A stretch of 64,000 nucleotides of DNA from assembly GCA_015179125.1 (NCBI GenBank), contig WHVA01000037.1, forward strand, positions 186,001 through 250,000, written 5' to 3'. This DNA comes from Gautieria morchelliformis. Its lineage: Eukaryota; Basidiomycota; Agaricomycetes; Gomphales; Gomphaceae. Position numbers and translations under genes: made by a program. Positions 10,049-21,424 of this stretch are shown here, piece after piece. A model generated the notes under the pieces. That model searched no databases. It had not been told where the DNA came from and worked only from the letters and a program-made list of their open reading frames with translations. The stretch's first letter is position 1. Each line of letters starts with the position of its first letter.

Positions 10049-10429
10049 TTAAGCCTGAGAGGGTTGTACGTCACCGAATGTTGCTTGTAGCCTCTTTGTC
10101 GCTGCTACATATGCCAGTGTCGCTGTCATAGCCTTGCGTGATCCTAAGAGCTCCTTCAGCGATTTCAACCTTCGTTCCAGTCTCCTTCTCAGCGTTACTC
10201 TCGCATGTTCGTGTGCCCTGCAGTCGAAGAGGTAGTGGTGGATGGTCTCTTTCGCCCCAGTGCAGCCTGGGCATAGCGGGGACTGGGATTTTCGTATGCG
10301 GTATAGGTGGCTGTTGAGTAGGATGTGCACGGTGTGGAGCTGCGTTATGAGGCTGGTCTGCGCGGTTGTAAAACCTGCTACTTCTTTGTGATAGCTCTTG
10401 GTCGGGAGACTGTCACTGATCGTTGCCAT
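10049..10429 (-). pseudogene. LINE ORF2 C-terminal Cys/His segment
   Basis: Contains CPGCTGAKETIHHYLFDC, the CCHC-like motif found after RNase H in many fungal non-LTR elements. It is separated from the RNase H block by a frame change near 10565 and a TGA near 10433, so the ORF is decayed. The frame ends before the 3' UTR and poly-A tract. Confidence 0.75.
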
Positions 10430-10557
10430 CCGTGCATATCACGGCAATGTCATCCATCTCACCCTCCATAGGTCCCTTAGGGCCGCTCTGAAGCATTGGC
10501 TTGTAGCGGCTATGCTGCAGGGCAGGGGGTCTGAGGCGAGGAAAGCCGATAGTTCAC

Positions 10558-11889
10558 TCACCTGGGTGCAGTCTCCCTTTGCGCCTTCTTCGCCTCTGCA
10601 TCTGCTCTTTCATTCCCACTCACATCGTCATGGCCCGAGATCCACGTGACTCTTAGCTTGGTCTTCTGTCGTCTGGATGGCACAGCGGTCCTGTTGGCCA
10701 GCTCGTGCACATGATTGAGGATGTGTTGGGCCGGCTGTGGCTTGATGTGGCTGAGGGACTGGATGACTGCCTGGCTATCTAGGAGGATTGTCGCCATGCC
10801 GATACCCCTTTCTTTCGACAGCAGCTCAAGTGCTAGGATGACTCCCGTGGCCTCTGCTTCATACGTAGTGTGGTCAGCTAGCGTTCCTAGGCAGTACCTT
10901 GATATTCTGATGCCACCCCCTTTCCTGTATAGGACTGCCGACGCAGCCGCATTCCCGTCTATGCCTGAGCCGTCCGTGTAGACCCTGGCGTCAGAGGTGT
11001 CAGCTGATTCGGCCTCTTTGGACTCCTCTCTCGAGTCATATAGGTCAGTCTTGAAGAGTGGGGGCTGGTTCTGCGGCTGGAGCACTGGCATGATGGTCTC
11101 ATAGTCGGTCGGTCGCAGGTCGAACGTGCGCATCAGGTTGTGGAGGGGGGATGGGTGACGGCGGATGTGCCTGCTGGTGCAGGTTTTGATGGGTTTGTAC
11201 AGAGGGTGGGATGCTGGAAGGGTGACCAGGCATAGTGCGGCCCGATAGCAGGTGTAAAGCAGGAGGAGTTCTACTGGCAGGACGTTGGCATGGATTTCTA
11301 GTGTGTCGGTCGCCATGGTTTTCATGGCTCCCGTGATAGCTATGGTCGCTATTCGCTGCACAGGTGTCAGCTTTCGTACCACCCCTACCGATCCGGTTGC
11401 CTTCTTTCTCCCTGCGTGTCTCCGGATTGGGGTGAACCAGATGTCTGCGGCGTAGGTGAATTTCGGTATCGCCACAGCGGAGTACAGTTGTCGCATGTAT
11501 TTTGCACATACACCTGTCGAGGGATTAGATAGTCTGCGGAATAACAGGGTCCACTTAGCGGCTTTGGCTACGGCTTTTTCTGCCTGTATTTTCCAGCGTA
11601 GTTCTTCGTCTAGAAGGACCCCTAGGAACTTGTGCAATACCTGGGGCTGGACCATCACCCCCTCGTATACGATGTCCGGTTTGACATCAGGTAGGGTTTT
11701 ACCCGGCCGCGCCGGGTCAGGGATCCTGCGGCGAGAGAAGCATACCATGGCGAATTTGCTCTTCTCACATATCGAGTGGTGTGTCTCTGTCCACTCTTTC
11801 GCTCCTCCAGGTTTGAGTAGCATCTCTCTCAGACTGTCGTATGCCTCCACGTAGCTGTCGCCCTCCACGTAGAGGTTGGCGTCGTCCAC
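10558..11889 (-). pseudogene. LINE reverse transcriptase C-terminal part plus RNase H
   Basis: Begins at MDDANLY, which belongs to the catalytic (F/Y)xDD motif: the preceding codons TTCGTGGAC lie just upstream at the insertion border. The thumb and connection region follows, then an RNase H domain with YTDGSGIDGN (first catalytic Asp), a YEAEATGVILAL segment (Glu), LLDSQAVIQSL (Asp) and WISGHDDVSGNERADAEA. It was one ORF with the RT core at 13200-13556 before the LTR-like insertion. Confidence 0.85.
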
Positions 11890-11894
11890 GAAAG

Positions 11895-13162
11895 TGTCAA
11901 GATTGGTTTTTAGGCATTAGTATCGTGTATTAGTGAACACAGCGAATGCCCCAATAGCTTGTGCGAATAAGTATGCCATTTGGCGAATTTGTGAACCAAT
12001 GAATGTTCACAAGATAAGAGGGTTGCCCGGATGGGGCTCGCCCTATCTACAGTCGTAGCGAAATGGCCCGTGGCACTTGACGATCTAGCGTGCAAGGTAT
12101 CACGGAAGGGCTGTCTAAGTAGCGACAATCCCTTTGCCGGCGAAGGTGCTCCTTCGGAGCCCTTCGCCAACAGCACAGAAAATAGTTCGAAGGCTAAGGT
12201 AACGAAGATGAAGTATGAGAACTCACCAGTGATGCCTAAGTCCTCTGCTGGTCGAAGATAGAAATCTCCCAAAGAAGGCTTAAGATGATGATCACAGCGA
12301 GGTCAAGTTTGCACAAGATGGACGACATATGATAATTGAACTGGAGAATATACATGCGAATGTAAACTACTTATATCGAATGCTCGTAAGGCATCAGCGA
12401 ATAGGAAAGAGGCCGTCGCGAGTCAGGGTTGGATAGGGGTGCGCAGTCATGATACTAAGTAGATGGAATAAACATACAATAGAGTGAGGGAAGAGTGCGA
12501 ACATGAAACGACGGAGAGTAAAGGTGGCGAAGGCATCCATGTACAAAACCATGTCTTGGGACCCGCATACATGCTGCCCTGCACGGACTCTTCGTCTACT
12601 GGGTTGATCCCGCACGACCTATGGAAGGGATGTCCTGCGAACACACTTTGGCCATATGAACACCCAAAGGGGTTGGATTAAGAAGATGATGGGGTTAGTG
12701 ATGAACCATCGTGCCGGGTAAATGGTATTGATCGTACTTGATGGCGTGCCTGCTGGCAAAATGCGCGAGCAGCGAATAGCGGTTCGGAGAAATGCGAGGA
12801 AGGGCGAACGGGAATGACATAGGGGAGAAGTGGTTGAAGTGGAGGGCAAAGCTGAGCGAACAAGGGGGAGGAGTGGCGAAAGGGGAAATGGGGATAACAA
12901 GGTCCAGGAAATACACAAGTCATGACAGTCCGATCATAAGAACACCATCGAAAGAGCGTTGAGCAGAGGTGATAGGCCCAGCGATGACTGCTAAGTTAGT
13001 TCAGGGACGTCGATCGTGCTTCGACGGTGTGGCCATGGTAAATGGCGCGAACAGCGAGGATCGGTTGCCGAACACGGCAAGGGCGATCGGAACGAACACG
13101 AAGGTGGAGTGAGAAATAGGAGAACAGAGCATCTGAGTATGGGAAATAAACGCATCATGACA
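11895..13162. mobile_element. 1268 bp LTR-like insertion (probable solo LTR) in the LINE RT
   Basis: Starts TGTCAAGA and ends TCATGACA, with a perfect 5 bp TSD GAAAG at 11890-11894 and 13163-13167. Removing it restores the RT frame from ...GQAVVAF to VDDANLY. No coding region is recognisable. Its right half contains two diverged tandem copies of about 200 bp (about 12690-12928 and 12990-13162), each ending in a TCATGACAG-like sequence. TG..CA ends and a 5 bp TSD fit a long solo LTR. Confidence 0.8.
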
Positions 13163-13556
13163 GAAAGCTACCACGGCCTGTCCCTTCGCTGAGGCTATGT
13201 CAACGAGGTCTGCGTTGTAGAATAGGTATAGTATCATGGAGAGGGGGTTCTCCTTGACCTATCCCATTGTCGATGGGTACCCAGTCCAATAGGTAGCCGT
13301 CAAACCTCAGCCATGTGCGTCGGTCTGTTAGCATCCTTTCAATGAAAAGTACGTACTCTTCCGGTACCCGTCGTTTCTGCATATTGTGTAGTAGGCGATC
13401 CGTGACGGCGTGGGGGAAGGCACCTTCTATGTCCAAGAATAGCATGACAGCAACCTTCTTGCGTCTCCATGCACCCTTGATCTTGTTGACCACCAGGTGG
13501 AACGAGTCTGTGGTTGTTCTGCCGGGCCTGCCCCTGAAGTGGTTGGTCGCTGCCAC
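13163..13556 (-). pseudogene. LINE reverse transcriptase core (5'-truncated)
   Basis: Contains FRGRPGRTTTDSFHL, the FLDIEGAFPHA motif with the first catalytic aspartate, and a GIGQGE motif. A 1-base frame change near 13243 then leads to MILYLFYNADLVDIA. It joins to 11889 once the 11895-13162 insertion is removed. Everything upstream of the RT (ORF1, endonuclease) is absent. Confidence 0.8.
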
Positions 13557-13557
13557 C

Positions 13558-14042
13558 CGGCGCTGTCAGCGCAGCGTGCGCTGGTGCACGTCACTGTCAG
13601 CGCACGCTTGCGCTGGTACCGGCGCTGTCAGCGCAGGCATGCGCTGGTACCCGGCGTTGTCAGCGCAGCATGCGCTGGTGCACGTCGCAGTCAGCGCACT
13701 CTTGCGCTGGTACTGCCGCTGTCAGCGCAGCGTGCGCTGGTACCCGGTGCTGTCAGCCCAGGTGTCCGCTGGTACTTGGTGCTGTCAGTGCACGCTTGCG
13801 CTGGTACCGGCGCTGTCAGTGCACGCGTGCGCTGGTACCCGGCGCTGTCAGCGCATGCGTGCGCTGGTACCGGCGCTGCCAGCACACGCGGTCGCTGGTA
13901 CCCGGCACTGGTACTCGGCGCTGTCAGAGCACGCTTACGCTGGTACCGGTGCTGTCACCGCAGGCGTGCGCTGGTACCCGGCGCTGTCAGCGCAGGCGTG
14001 CGCTGGTACCCGGCGCTGTCAGCGTACACTTGCGCTGGTAGT
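13558..14042. repeat. Palindromic 31-32 bp satellite array, segment B
   Basis: About 15 diverged tandem monomers of the CGCTGTCAGCGCA..TGCGCTGGTACC type. It is continuous in sequence with segment A once the LINE is removed. Confidence 0.9.
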
Positions 14043-14390
14043 CCAGCAGCGAGGAATAAATTGGTCCCACTCAGAGCTAAATCAGACGAGTTACAAAGCA
14101 AAAATATGGCATAAGTCATCCTTACGACCCACTAGTACGTTGTTGCAGAATGAATTGAACGAGACGGTGCTGGGCTGGATACCTAGTTGCCTGGCATAAT
14201 AAATCCACATTGAGTAGAACAAATAAAAATTTAGCGAGTCACTTACGCGGGCGAAGGAATCATACTATCTGTTGAGTTGGTGATGCCACCAGCAGGGTCA
14301 TCACTGGGCAACTTGAAATTGCTGATAGTGACACCGGGAAAGCCATTGAAATCCTTGAATGTGACCACCTTTGACAATCTCTCCTGACAG
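14043..14390 (-). pseudogene. DUF3712-like gene fragment (minus strand)
   Basis: Read on the minus strand, an exon has the block FNGFPGVTISNFKLPSDDP. An intron follows (GTAAGTGACT to TTATGCCAG), then an exon QLGIQPSTVSFNSF. It then enters a stretch that is duplicated, inverted, at about 14690-14745. Blocks like these are typical of DUF3712 proteins, fungal secreted or membrane-anchored proteins of unknown function. The fragment is bounded on both sides by satellite sequence and is non-functional. Confidence 0.55.
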
Positions 14391-14560
14391 CACCAGCCGT
14401 CAGCGCACCGTGCGCTGTCAGTGCCAGCCGCCAGTCCACGGTTCCCTGACCGCACGCTGATACCGCCAGCCCCCAACGCCCTGTGCACTGACCGTGCGCT
14501 GACCGTACGCTGTCAACGCCAGTCGCCAGCGCACGGTGCGCTGACTGACACTGTTTCCAT
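14391..14560. repeat. Diverged satellite block C
   Basis: Short monomers rich in GCGCACGGTGCGCTGTCAGT-type blocks, more diverged than A and B, separating two inverted gene fragments. Confidence 0.6.
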
Positions 14561-15505
14561 TTGATGCCAATTGCAATTATCCATCCCGCTTCATAGAAAT
14601 ATTTCTGATGAAGGCTTCGATTTGTCCCTTCATGGTCAACTTACTGGAACAGGGCCTCTGGATGCAGAGATTACCTTTGTCGAGCCTGCTTTCTAACTCC
14701 TCTGATTTAGCTCTGAGTGGGACCAATTTATTCCTTGCTGCTGGGGCAACAACTACAGAACACCTTAATCGCTGCATTGTTCCGAAGAGCGGCGACGATC
14801 TCGATGTCATTGGTGTCCTCCTCTCTAACTTCCTAGCGGGAAAGAACCAAACACTCAAGGTCCTGGGCGATACAGTTGATCCTAGCGGTCAGGGTCAAAC
14901 AGTGTCTTGGCTGAGCACAGCGTCCAAGACACTGACTTTGGATGTTACCTTACCTGGTCAAGTATTCAAGGTAAGCTAATAGATCTATTTTCGTGCACCT
15001 ACTCCCGCTTATCGCCAACGTGTCGCTAGATTATAGACTCGATCACAATCGAAGACCTGGTACTTGATTTGACCCAACAAAGCGAAGACTTCAACCCACT
15101 AACAAGCTCCAAAACAACTTTGGCAACCTTCCAAAATCCATCTGGATTCTCTCCTCAAGTAGTGCAAGCGAGCAAAGATATTATCATCAAATTCAACGGA
15201 GCTGACGCTGCAGCGGTATGTTTGCACTCATGCATTCGACCCGCAATTTTGTATCTACTGCTGACCACTCCTCGTGTAGTTGAACGTCCCAACGGCAATG
15301 ACAAACAGCGGTGTCTCGACGGGAAATGTGGCTGACTTGCCCATTCACTTCAGCAACCAGACTTTTCTGTTATGGAGTTGAGCTAGTATGGCACGGTAAG
15401 GATGGAAGTCATACATACTCGAACATCAAGGTGAAAGCGACATCTCCCATGGAAATGGTCAGATTGCTAAGGGAACAGGTGATTATTTGGCCCAAAAGGC
15501 AATGA
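14561..15505 (+). pseudogene. DUF3712-like gene fragment (plus strand)
   Basis: At least three exon blocks with plausible introns. Block one has SGDDLDVIGVLLSNFLAGKN up to GQVFK, then GTAAGC. Block two has IIDSITIEDLVLDL through FNGADAAA, then GTATGT. Block three has LNVPTAMTNSGVSTGNVADL and then loses frame. The order matches repeated modules of the same family on the opposite strand at 15600-18420. No start or end is preserved. The 14690-14745 stretch is an inverted copy of 14050-14105. Confidence 0.55.
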
Positions 15506-15599
15506 GGGGTATGTCAACATGCTGACCTAGGATTTGTGAGTGTTTTTGTGACCTTGATAAGAGGGAAGTTGGAGAAACCATGGTTCACATCAAGGTTTG

Positions 15600-18420
15600 A
15601 TACTACAGCTGGTTTAGTGTTCAGCCCTTGTAGACCAGCAATTGTGGTGGAGACATCAAAATTGATGCCGGTGAGCTAAGCAAGATCAGCATCAAACAGT
15701 GTGGCTGAATAATGAAGGGGTGACATACCGATAGAGTACCAATGGCCGTACTTGCCTCAATATTAGCCGCCCCCGATAATTCAATTTTTTCCAAAGAAGA
15801 TATGGTGGTTTGCGTCAAAAATTGCTCGAAGACTGCAAATTTATCACTGAAGACTGCAAAAGGAATATCACTGAATGTCAGGTGGATAACACATGTGTTC
15901 ACATCTGTCTGGCTGGGACCCTTGGGAATAACAAGCTCAGCAAATGATTGACCTTGCGAGGTCGCCGTAATGTTCTGCTCAAGCGCAACAATATCGATAG
16001 GGAATGCAAACGGAATCTGGAAGGTGGCGGTTGCTGCGTTGGAGCTCGTTTAAGGCCTGAATGCAGTGCCAGGTGTGAAGTCTAGCTCGAGTTGTTCAAG
16101 GGTAATTGACTTGATGGCCTGCAGGGGTCCTTGAGAAGGCAACACTGTGGACATTTGTAAGCTCTTGATTGCACTGTTCAGCCAAGTTACCTGTATGTCG
16201 CAAATCACAAATCGACGTAAGCATTGGGAATACAACAACGGCGAAGCACGTACATCGCTTGGAGCAGCAGAATTCCCCACGACGGTGACAACAGTTGATT
16301 TGCCATGGATGAAGCCCGTGAACACCTGTGAGACTAAATAATGTGCCTTTGGTTCGAAGATATTGTTGTACAATGACGCGCATCACACACCTGTGGCCAA
16401 TCCAGAAGCTGAATCCTGGTGGATTAAATGGCCCACTAAAGGTAGGTTGAAAGTAGCTATGACTATGAATGTATATTAGCATGCGACGATCTCTGGGCAA
16501 CGGTATACACAGACATTGGGGGGCGAGGGTAAAACCACTGCTAGACGCTGCAGGCCCTAACAGTGTTTCTCCCACGAAGTTGTTGAAGCCGATAGAGCTC
16601 AGCTGCACGCCCACCTGAGATGGCTAGGAACACAGGGACATCAATGCACTCTCTCAGATCGAGTGTGCTACTACTTACATTGGTAACCGTAGTCTGGAGG
16701 GTAAGGTAATTCCTGGTATGGTGATGCCTAGTAGAGATTAGTGGGATGTGGTAAGATGGGAAGCGAACTCACCCAGGGCTGAAATGGACAAATTCTCTCC
16801 TGTGATGTCCCACACAAAGTCTTCTTGTGTCAAGAGGGCCTGTGCGTTGATGAGTACTAGTGCATTTCCTGAAATGAATAGCCATTATACCTGGGTGAAA
16901 GACGTGAGCCGGCCAACATCTGCGACGTGGAATGACGCAGAAAGATTGAGCTGGGCACCAATGTCACCTTGAAGATGTTCAGAACATGATTTAGTTATAT
17001 ACCTATACTGAATATACACACCAATAACTTGAACCTTCGGCATCGCAATGCTATCCAACGGCTGTCCCTGCCAGGAGATAGTGAGTCCTGCGCCAAATTC
17101 GATCTCAGCATCGACTAATCAAATATGTTAGTTTCCCGCAATAGGTATAAAGCATTGTCACACACATGGTCCAGCAGGACAAGCAAGTCTCGAGCTTGAA
17201 AACAAACTTACCGAAAGCAGTCTCCTGCAGGGTGCTGATGAAGACAGTATTGATCCTGCCTGAGCCAGTTTTAGTACAAAACGGAGTGCAGGTCATATGA
17301 AACTCACGCCAAGACAGCGCCAGTAATAATTTTTTGAACAATAGGTTGCGCCAGAATGGGCAGCAGCAAGTTAAGGCTGTCATCAGTGGCCACCGGCACG
17401 GCAAGCTGAGTGAAGTCCAGCGTTGTGGGATAGTCACCTGACAACCATCAGATGCTGACTGCCCCACAGGCCGAGATTAAACTCACTAATAGACACCGCA
17501 GAACTCAAAACGATGTCAGACTGTAGCTATTTGAATGCTGCGTCAACAAAGCTTGGGAGATTGAATCACCTACACGACGTGGCATCAGTACGGAACTATG
17601 AGGGACTGATGGAAGCCCACGTGAATATGTTGGTATTGTTCCCCTGCTACTTTTGCAAGACCGTGGTTCCATCAGCGTCCGAGCTAGAAATATACTGAAT
17701 CCCTCCCAGTGAAACGATCACATCTATTTGATCCGTCCTCTGGCCTGCCTGGGCAGTTAAACGGCGGAGAGGGGTAAAGATAGTTGGAGGCTCGAGGTTC
17801 ATATTCAGGTCGAGCATCGGTGACGTAGTCGTCGATTTTCCGCTCGCAGGGAAGTTCGTGGAGGTCTGGATGGTGCCTAGGCTGAGCCTGTGTGACATCA
17901 CCATTGAATTGATGCTCGTGATGGTCAATCCTGCGCTGAAGGGGTTCTTGAGGTTGACATTTACGTGAGCCATGTTGTTCTGCTTCCCAGTAGTGTTAAG
18001 AACTGATATCCATGGGTAAGTCGGGGAAGAATCGCATATAGGATGAACATGGACTCGTGAGAGCGGCGCTTTGCAGAAGGGTAGAGTTCAGTGCAGGGAG
18101 CAAGGTGCTGATACTGAGACTCTCAAAGGCTTGAAGCAGGGAAGGAACCACCGTACTCCCGTTGAATCCCATGATCTGAAGCAATAGGTCTGTGCCGCCT
18201 ACAAATTCATTGAGTGTCTGCAGACCCTGCAGACTGTTGTTGGGCTGGAAGCAACCAGGTCAGCTGATGAAAGCACGAGCCAACAGTTTCCAGAGCGCAC
18301 CTGGAAGGCGCTTGTAGCTGCCATTGTGTTGTTTCCCATGGCCAACGAGAGATTTGGGAGCAAAGCTGTTCCAGGAACAGCACCATCCTGTATTAATTGC
18401 AATTGCAAGGCTGAAAGGTG
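15600..18420 (-). pseudogene. DUF3712-like multi-exon gene fragment (minus strand)
   Basis: Reading from 18408 leftward there are about ten exon blocks split by short introns. Examples: PNLSLAMGNNTMAATSAFQ, then an intron GTGCGC..TTCCAG; FVGGTDLLLQIMGFNGSTVV; NPFSAGLTITSINSMV; FTGFIHGKSTVVTVVGNSAA near 16320. The repeated GxxT..NPF and VxGDSAxPSDV-like modules are characteristic of DUF3712 proteins. An in-frame TAG at 17527-17529, frame changes near 16690 and a missing start show that it is broken. It ends abruptly against satellite at 18421, so it is a captured fragment within the 18.7 kb element. Confidence 0.6.
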
Positions 18421-18670
18421 ATGTTCAACTCAGGCTGTCAGCGCACCAGCGCAAGCCTGAGCTGACAGCGACGTGCACCAGCGCACGCGTGCGCTGACAG
18501 CGCTGGTACACGCGCAAGCCTGCGCTGACAGCGACGTGCACCAGCGCACGCATGCGCTGACAGCGCCGGGTACCAGCGCATGCCTGCGCTGACAGCGCCG
18601 GTACCAGCGCAAGAGTGCGCTGACTGCGATGTGCACCAGCGCACGCTGCGCTGACAGTGCCTACGGCGGT
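18421..18670. repeat. Palindromic satellite array, segment D (inverted)
   Basis: Same monomer as segments A and B but in reverse complement. It forms part of the right inverted repeat of the 18.7 kb element. Confidence 0.85.
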
Positions 18671-19550
18671 CGGTGTGCACAAATATTATCCCAACTCCAC
18701 GCCAAAGGGAAAAATTCCCGTTCGTGTGGCATTGCATTTTGCGCGCACGCGCAATTCACTGCAAAGTGTTCCTGCGCGCGCTGGTGCTTTCTGGCACAGT
18801 CACGTCACCTGCCCTCGTCTTACATCATGATTTGCTAGTCTTTGAAGGCAGGGAATTTATTTTATTTTGGCTAGTATGATGGATGGGACCCTTATAAATG
18901 ATTCTAGGTAGATTTTCTGGCCCTACATAAGATTCTGATCATCATTATTTTCAACATTCGAGCCGTCAATCGGTTGTAACTGCACAGGATGAGTCACCCT
19001 TTCCCAGGCTGTGGTGCAGTGGACTCCGTAGGTCATGTGATGTGTCTACAACCACCCATGTTGTGTAAGTATTTCCCACGCTGAGTTACGGTGAAAGCCA
19101 AATAGATGTCCGAACAAACTCAATGTGGGAAATACTTACACAACATGGGTGGTTGTAGACGCATCACATGACCTCCGCAGTTCACTGCACCTCAGCCTGG
19201 GGAAGGGTGACTCATCCTGCGCAGTTACAACTGATCAACGACTCGAATGTTGAAAATAATGATGATCAGAACCCATCCATCATACTAGCCAAAAAAAATA
19301 TAATTCCATGCCTTCAAAGGCTAGCAAACCATGATTTAAGACGAGGCCAGGTCACGTGACTGTGCCAGAAAGCACCAGCAACACTTTGCGGTCAATTTCA
19401 CGTGCGCGCAAAATGCAATGCCACACGAACGGGAGTTTTTCCCTTTGGTGTGGGCGTGGGATAATATTTGTGGAAACCAACTGCCATAAGCGCTAGGTAC
19501 CAGCGACCGTGTGCGCTGGCAGCGCCGGTACCAGCGCACCGTCCAGCGCA
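18671..19550. repeat. Large imperfect palindrome, right copy
   Basis: Reverse complement of the 1781-2583 / 9190-9270 palindrome. It is uninterrupted here and so shows what the left copy looked like before the Gypsy insertion. The centre is at about 19080-19125. No gene. Confidence 0.7.
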
Positions 19551-20017
19551 TGGTCAACACACTATTCCAATTTCTAGACAATTCCCCAACCCAGGAAATC
19601 CTCAGGAAATCTTGAGATATTGTGAATTTCCTCCTCCTAAAAACTGAATATTTACTATAATTTCCAGAGTCAGGAAATCATAGAGAAATATAAGATTTTC
19701 ACAAGATTTCCTGCCAAGATTTGCAGAATTTCCTAATATTTTCCTGTACCAAAAAACTCTGAGGAAATTTAGAATTTACTCATGATTTCTTTAGACAGGA
19801 AATGATGGTTAAACTGTCAGTTTCTGGACTCAGTTTCCTCACGATTTCTTGGACCATATTTTTACAATTTTTATACAATTTCCTGAACTTTGGAAACCCT
19901 TGTAAAACATTAAATTTCCTCTAAATTCCCATCCTAGGAAACTCTCAAGAAACGTGGAATTTCCATAGAATTTTCAAGGGGTTTCCTGACTTGAGAAATT
20001 TTGCCATGCCTCCAGTG
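19551..20017. repeat. Right terminal region of the 18.7 kb element
   Basis: Inverted copy of 1309-1776 ending CCTCCAGTG, followed by the ATG target duplication. Confidence 0.8.
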
Positions 20018-21424
20018 ATGGGCCAATAGAAGAACTTCACATGTAAAATAATTAAAGTTAGTAATACAACAAAAACGCATCGTAGCAATTCAGGCTTGGC
20101 TTCTCGTCAGGAGTTGGTTACTAGCCTGGATTTGCCTGGGCAGAATGCATTTAAAACTTGTCCTGTAACACTTGGCACTCATTGTCGACTCGTTGTGTGG
20201 TATCAGCATAACAACACATGATAACCAACTGCGACAAAGCTCACTGATGTGCATTAATATCACACATCTCCAATGGTTACCTAGGATGGGAACACGAGGA
20301 AGTGAGACGGTATGAGAGATCTAGCTCAGTCGCCACAGTTTTCATGTTTCTGTAATTCTATAGCGACGTTAGATGGTCTCTGCAGACATACCAGCTGGTC
20401 AATGCTGCAAATATCTCAGTTGTCGGTATGTCCTGTACGACGTGGGAAGACGTTGTATAAAGAAACCATCAGAGATCGACACGGGGAACAACGACATGGT
20501 AACCGAGATATTGTGCATTCGGTGTATCGGCTGTGACGGCGATGGAGTGCTGTGCCTGGAGGAAAGCCCAGGAAGCTACTGAGGTGATCTGCGACATGTT
20601 TGCAGTTTTGCTTAGGATGATATTATGAGAATGACAACAGTGCGACCTAGCAAGAATAAACGGTATTGGACGTCTGGCATGTTTTTGCAGTTGATAATTC
20701 AGATTGGCAAAAAGGGTAGTACGTCAGCCCCTTGGAACACCGGTAACAAGCTAACCTGGTTGGATCCAGAGGAAAACAAAAACGACATTATCTGGATACA
20801 CGACACATTCCCATCGAATTTCAAACACTTATCGACCAGATACTGATAATTCTGAGCAAAGAGCGTGCCTCCCCCCACCAAACAAAGACAAACATGCACA
20901 CCGACGCACGACCCGGCAGTTACAACGAGCAGTGCGACACGGACACGGACACAGACAACCTCATCTTTCATGGCATTACCACGCATTTTACCCCTCCGCC
21001 CCTTACACAACGCTACCAGCCTCCCCTCCCAGGCTTCATATCTCCCACCGCCCTCTCCCGCCCAAGGCCATGAAATTATAGTGATTCCGGTATGCCTTCC
21101 AGTGGAGGGGAGGGTGGGGTGGGTGTATATGTGCCAGGTGTAGATAAGGCAAGCAAGGCGAACGAGCGCAGTTCACGCTATTTCCCTTTGCATATAAAGA
21201 GCCCGTCCATCCTGCATGACGCGTTTGCTGCCTTCTCCACCATGTCGCCATCCATCCATCCGCCAGCATGATCCAGACACAGACACAAGCACAGGCTCTG
21301 GAGACACAACCCCACCTTAGGCAATGGTACGTCCCGTCGCCCAGTCCCGCGGGTCTCATACCGAACACCACTCGCTGCTCCCTAAGATGCTACGCGCCCG
21401 GTCCTTCCCAGCACCGGCCACCGG
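20018..21424. repeat. Host repeat: DUF6533 upstream spacer and start of the GC-rich module (copy 4)
   Basis: Direct continuation of the 1-1308 unit across the 18.7 kb insertion. It is homologous to 43180-44700, 53900-55400 and 59984-61390. It includes a TATA-like CATATAAAGAG near 21195 ahead of the GC-rich module start. Homology stops at about 21424, where a CACTGTAG sequence begins. Confidence 0.6.

Larger units (their letters stand above)
9484..13557 (-). mobile_element. LINE-type non-LTR retrotransposon, 5'-truncated (Tad1-like)
   Basis: Minus-strand element ending in a poly-A tail (a T run at about 9484-9511 on the plus strand). Its 5' end breaks off inside the reverse transcriptase at 13557. 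Both sides abut the same satellite with CGGCGCTGTCAGCGCA at each junction, so it landed inside the array. It is interrupted by an LTR-like insertion (11895-13162). Remaining coding parts are the RT core, the RT C-terminal part with RNase H, and a C-terminal Cys/His motif. 5' truncation is the usual outcome of target-primed insertion. Confidence 0.85.
1309..20017. mobile_element. 18.7 kb composite CACTA-like element with long terminal inverted repeats
   Basis: The left end CACTGGAGGCATGGCAAAAT is repeated exactly in reverse complement at the right end (to 20017). The flanking trinucleotide ATG occurs at 1306-1308 and 20018-20020, a 3 bp TSD as expected for CACTA-type elements. The empty site survives in a paralogous host repeat, where a single ATG (59984-59986) joins sequence homologous to both flanks. 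The terminal inverted repeats extend inward for more than 1 kb: 1309-2583 plus 9190 onward on the left, and about 18421-20017 on the right. The left one is interrupted by a Gypsy element. The interior holds satellite arrays, a LINE and DUF3712-like gene fragments. I found no transposase inside, so it is probably non-autonomous. Confidence 0.8.

Noticed and set aside
13558..14042. CRISPR-like array
   Set aside because: Uniform tandem monomers with no unique spacers, in a eukaryotic genome.
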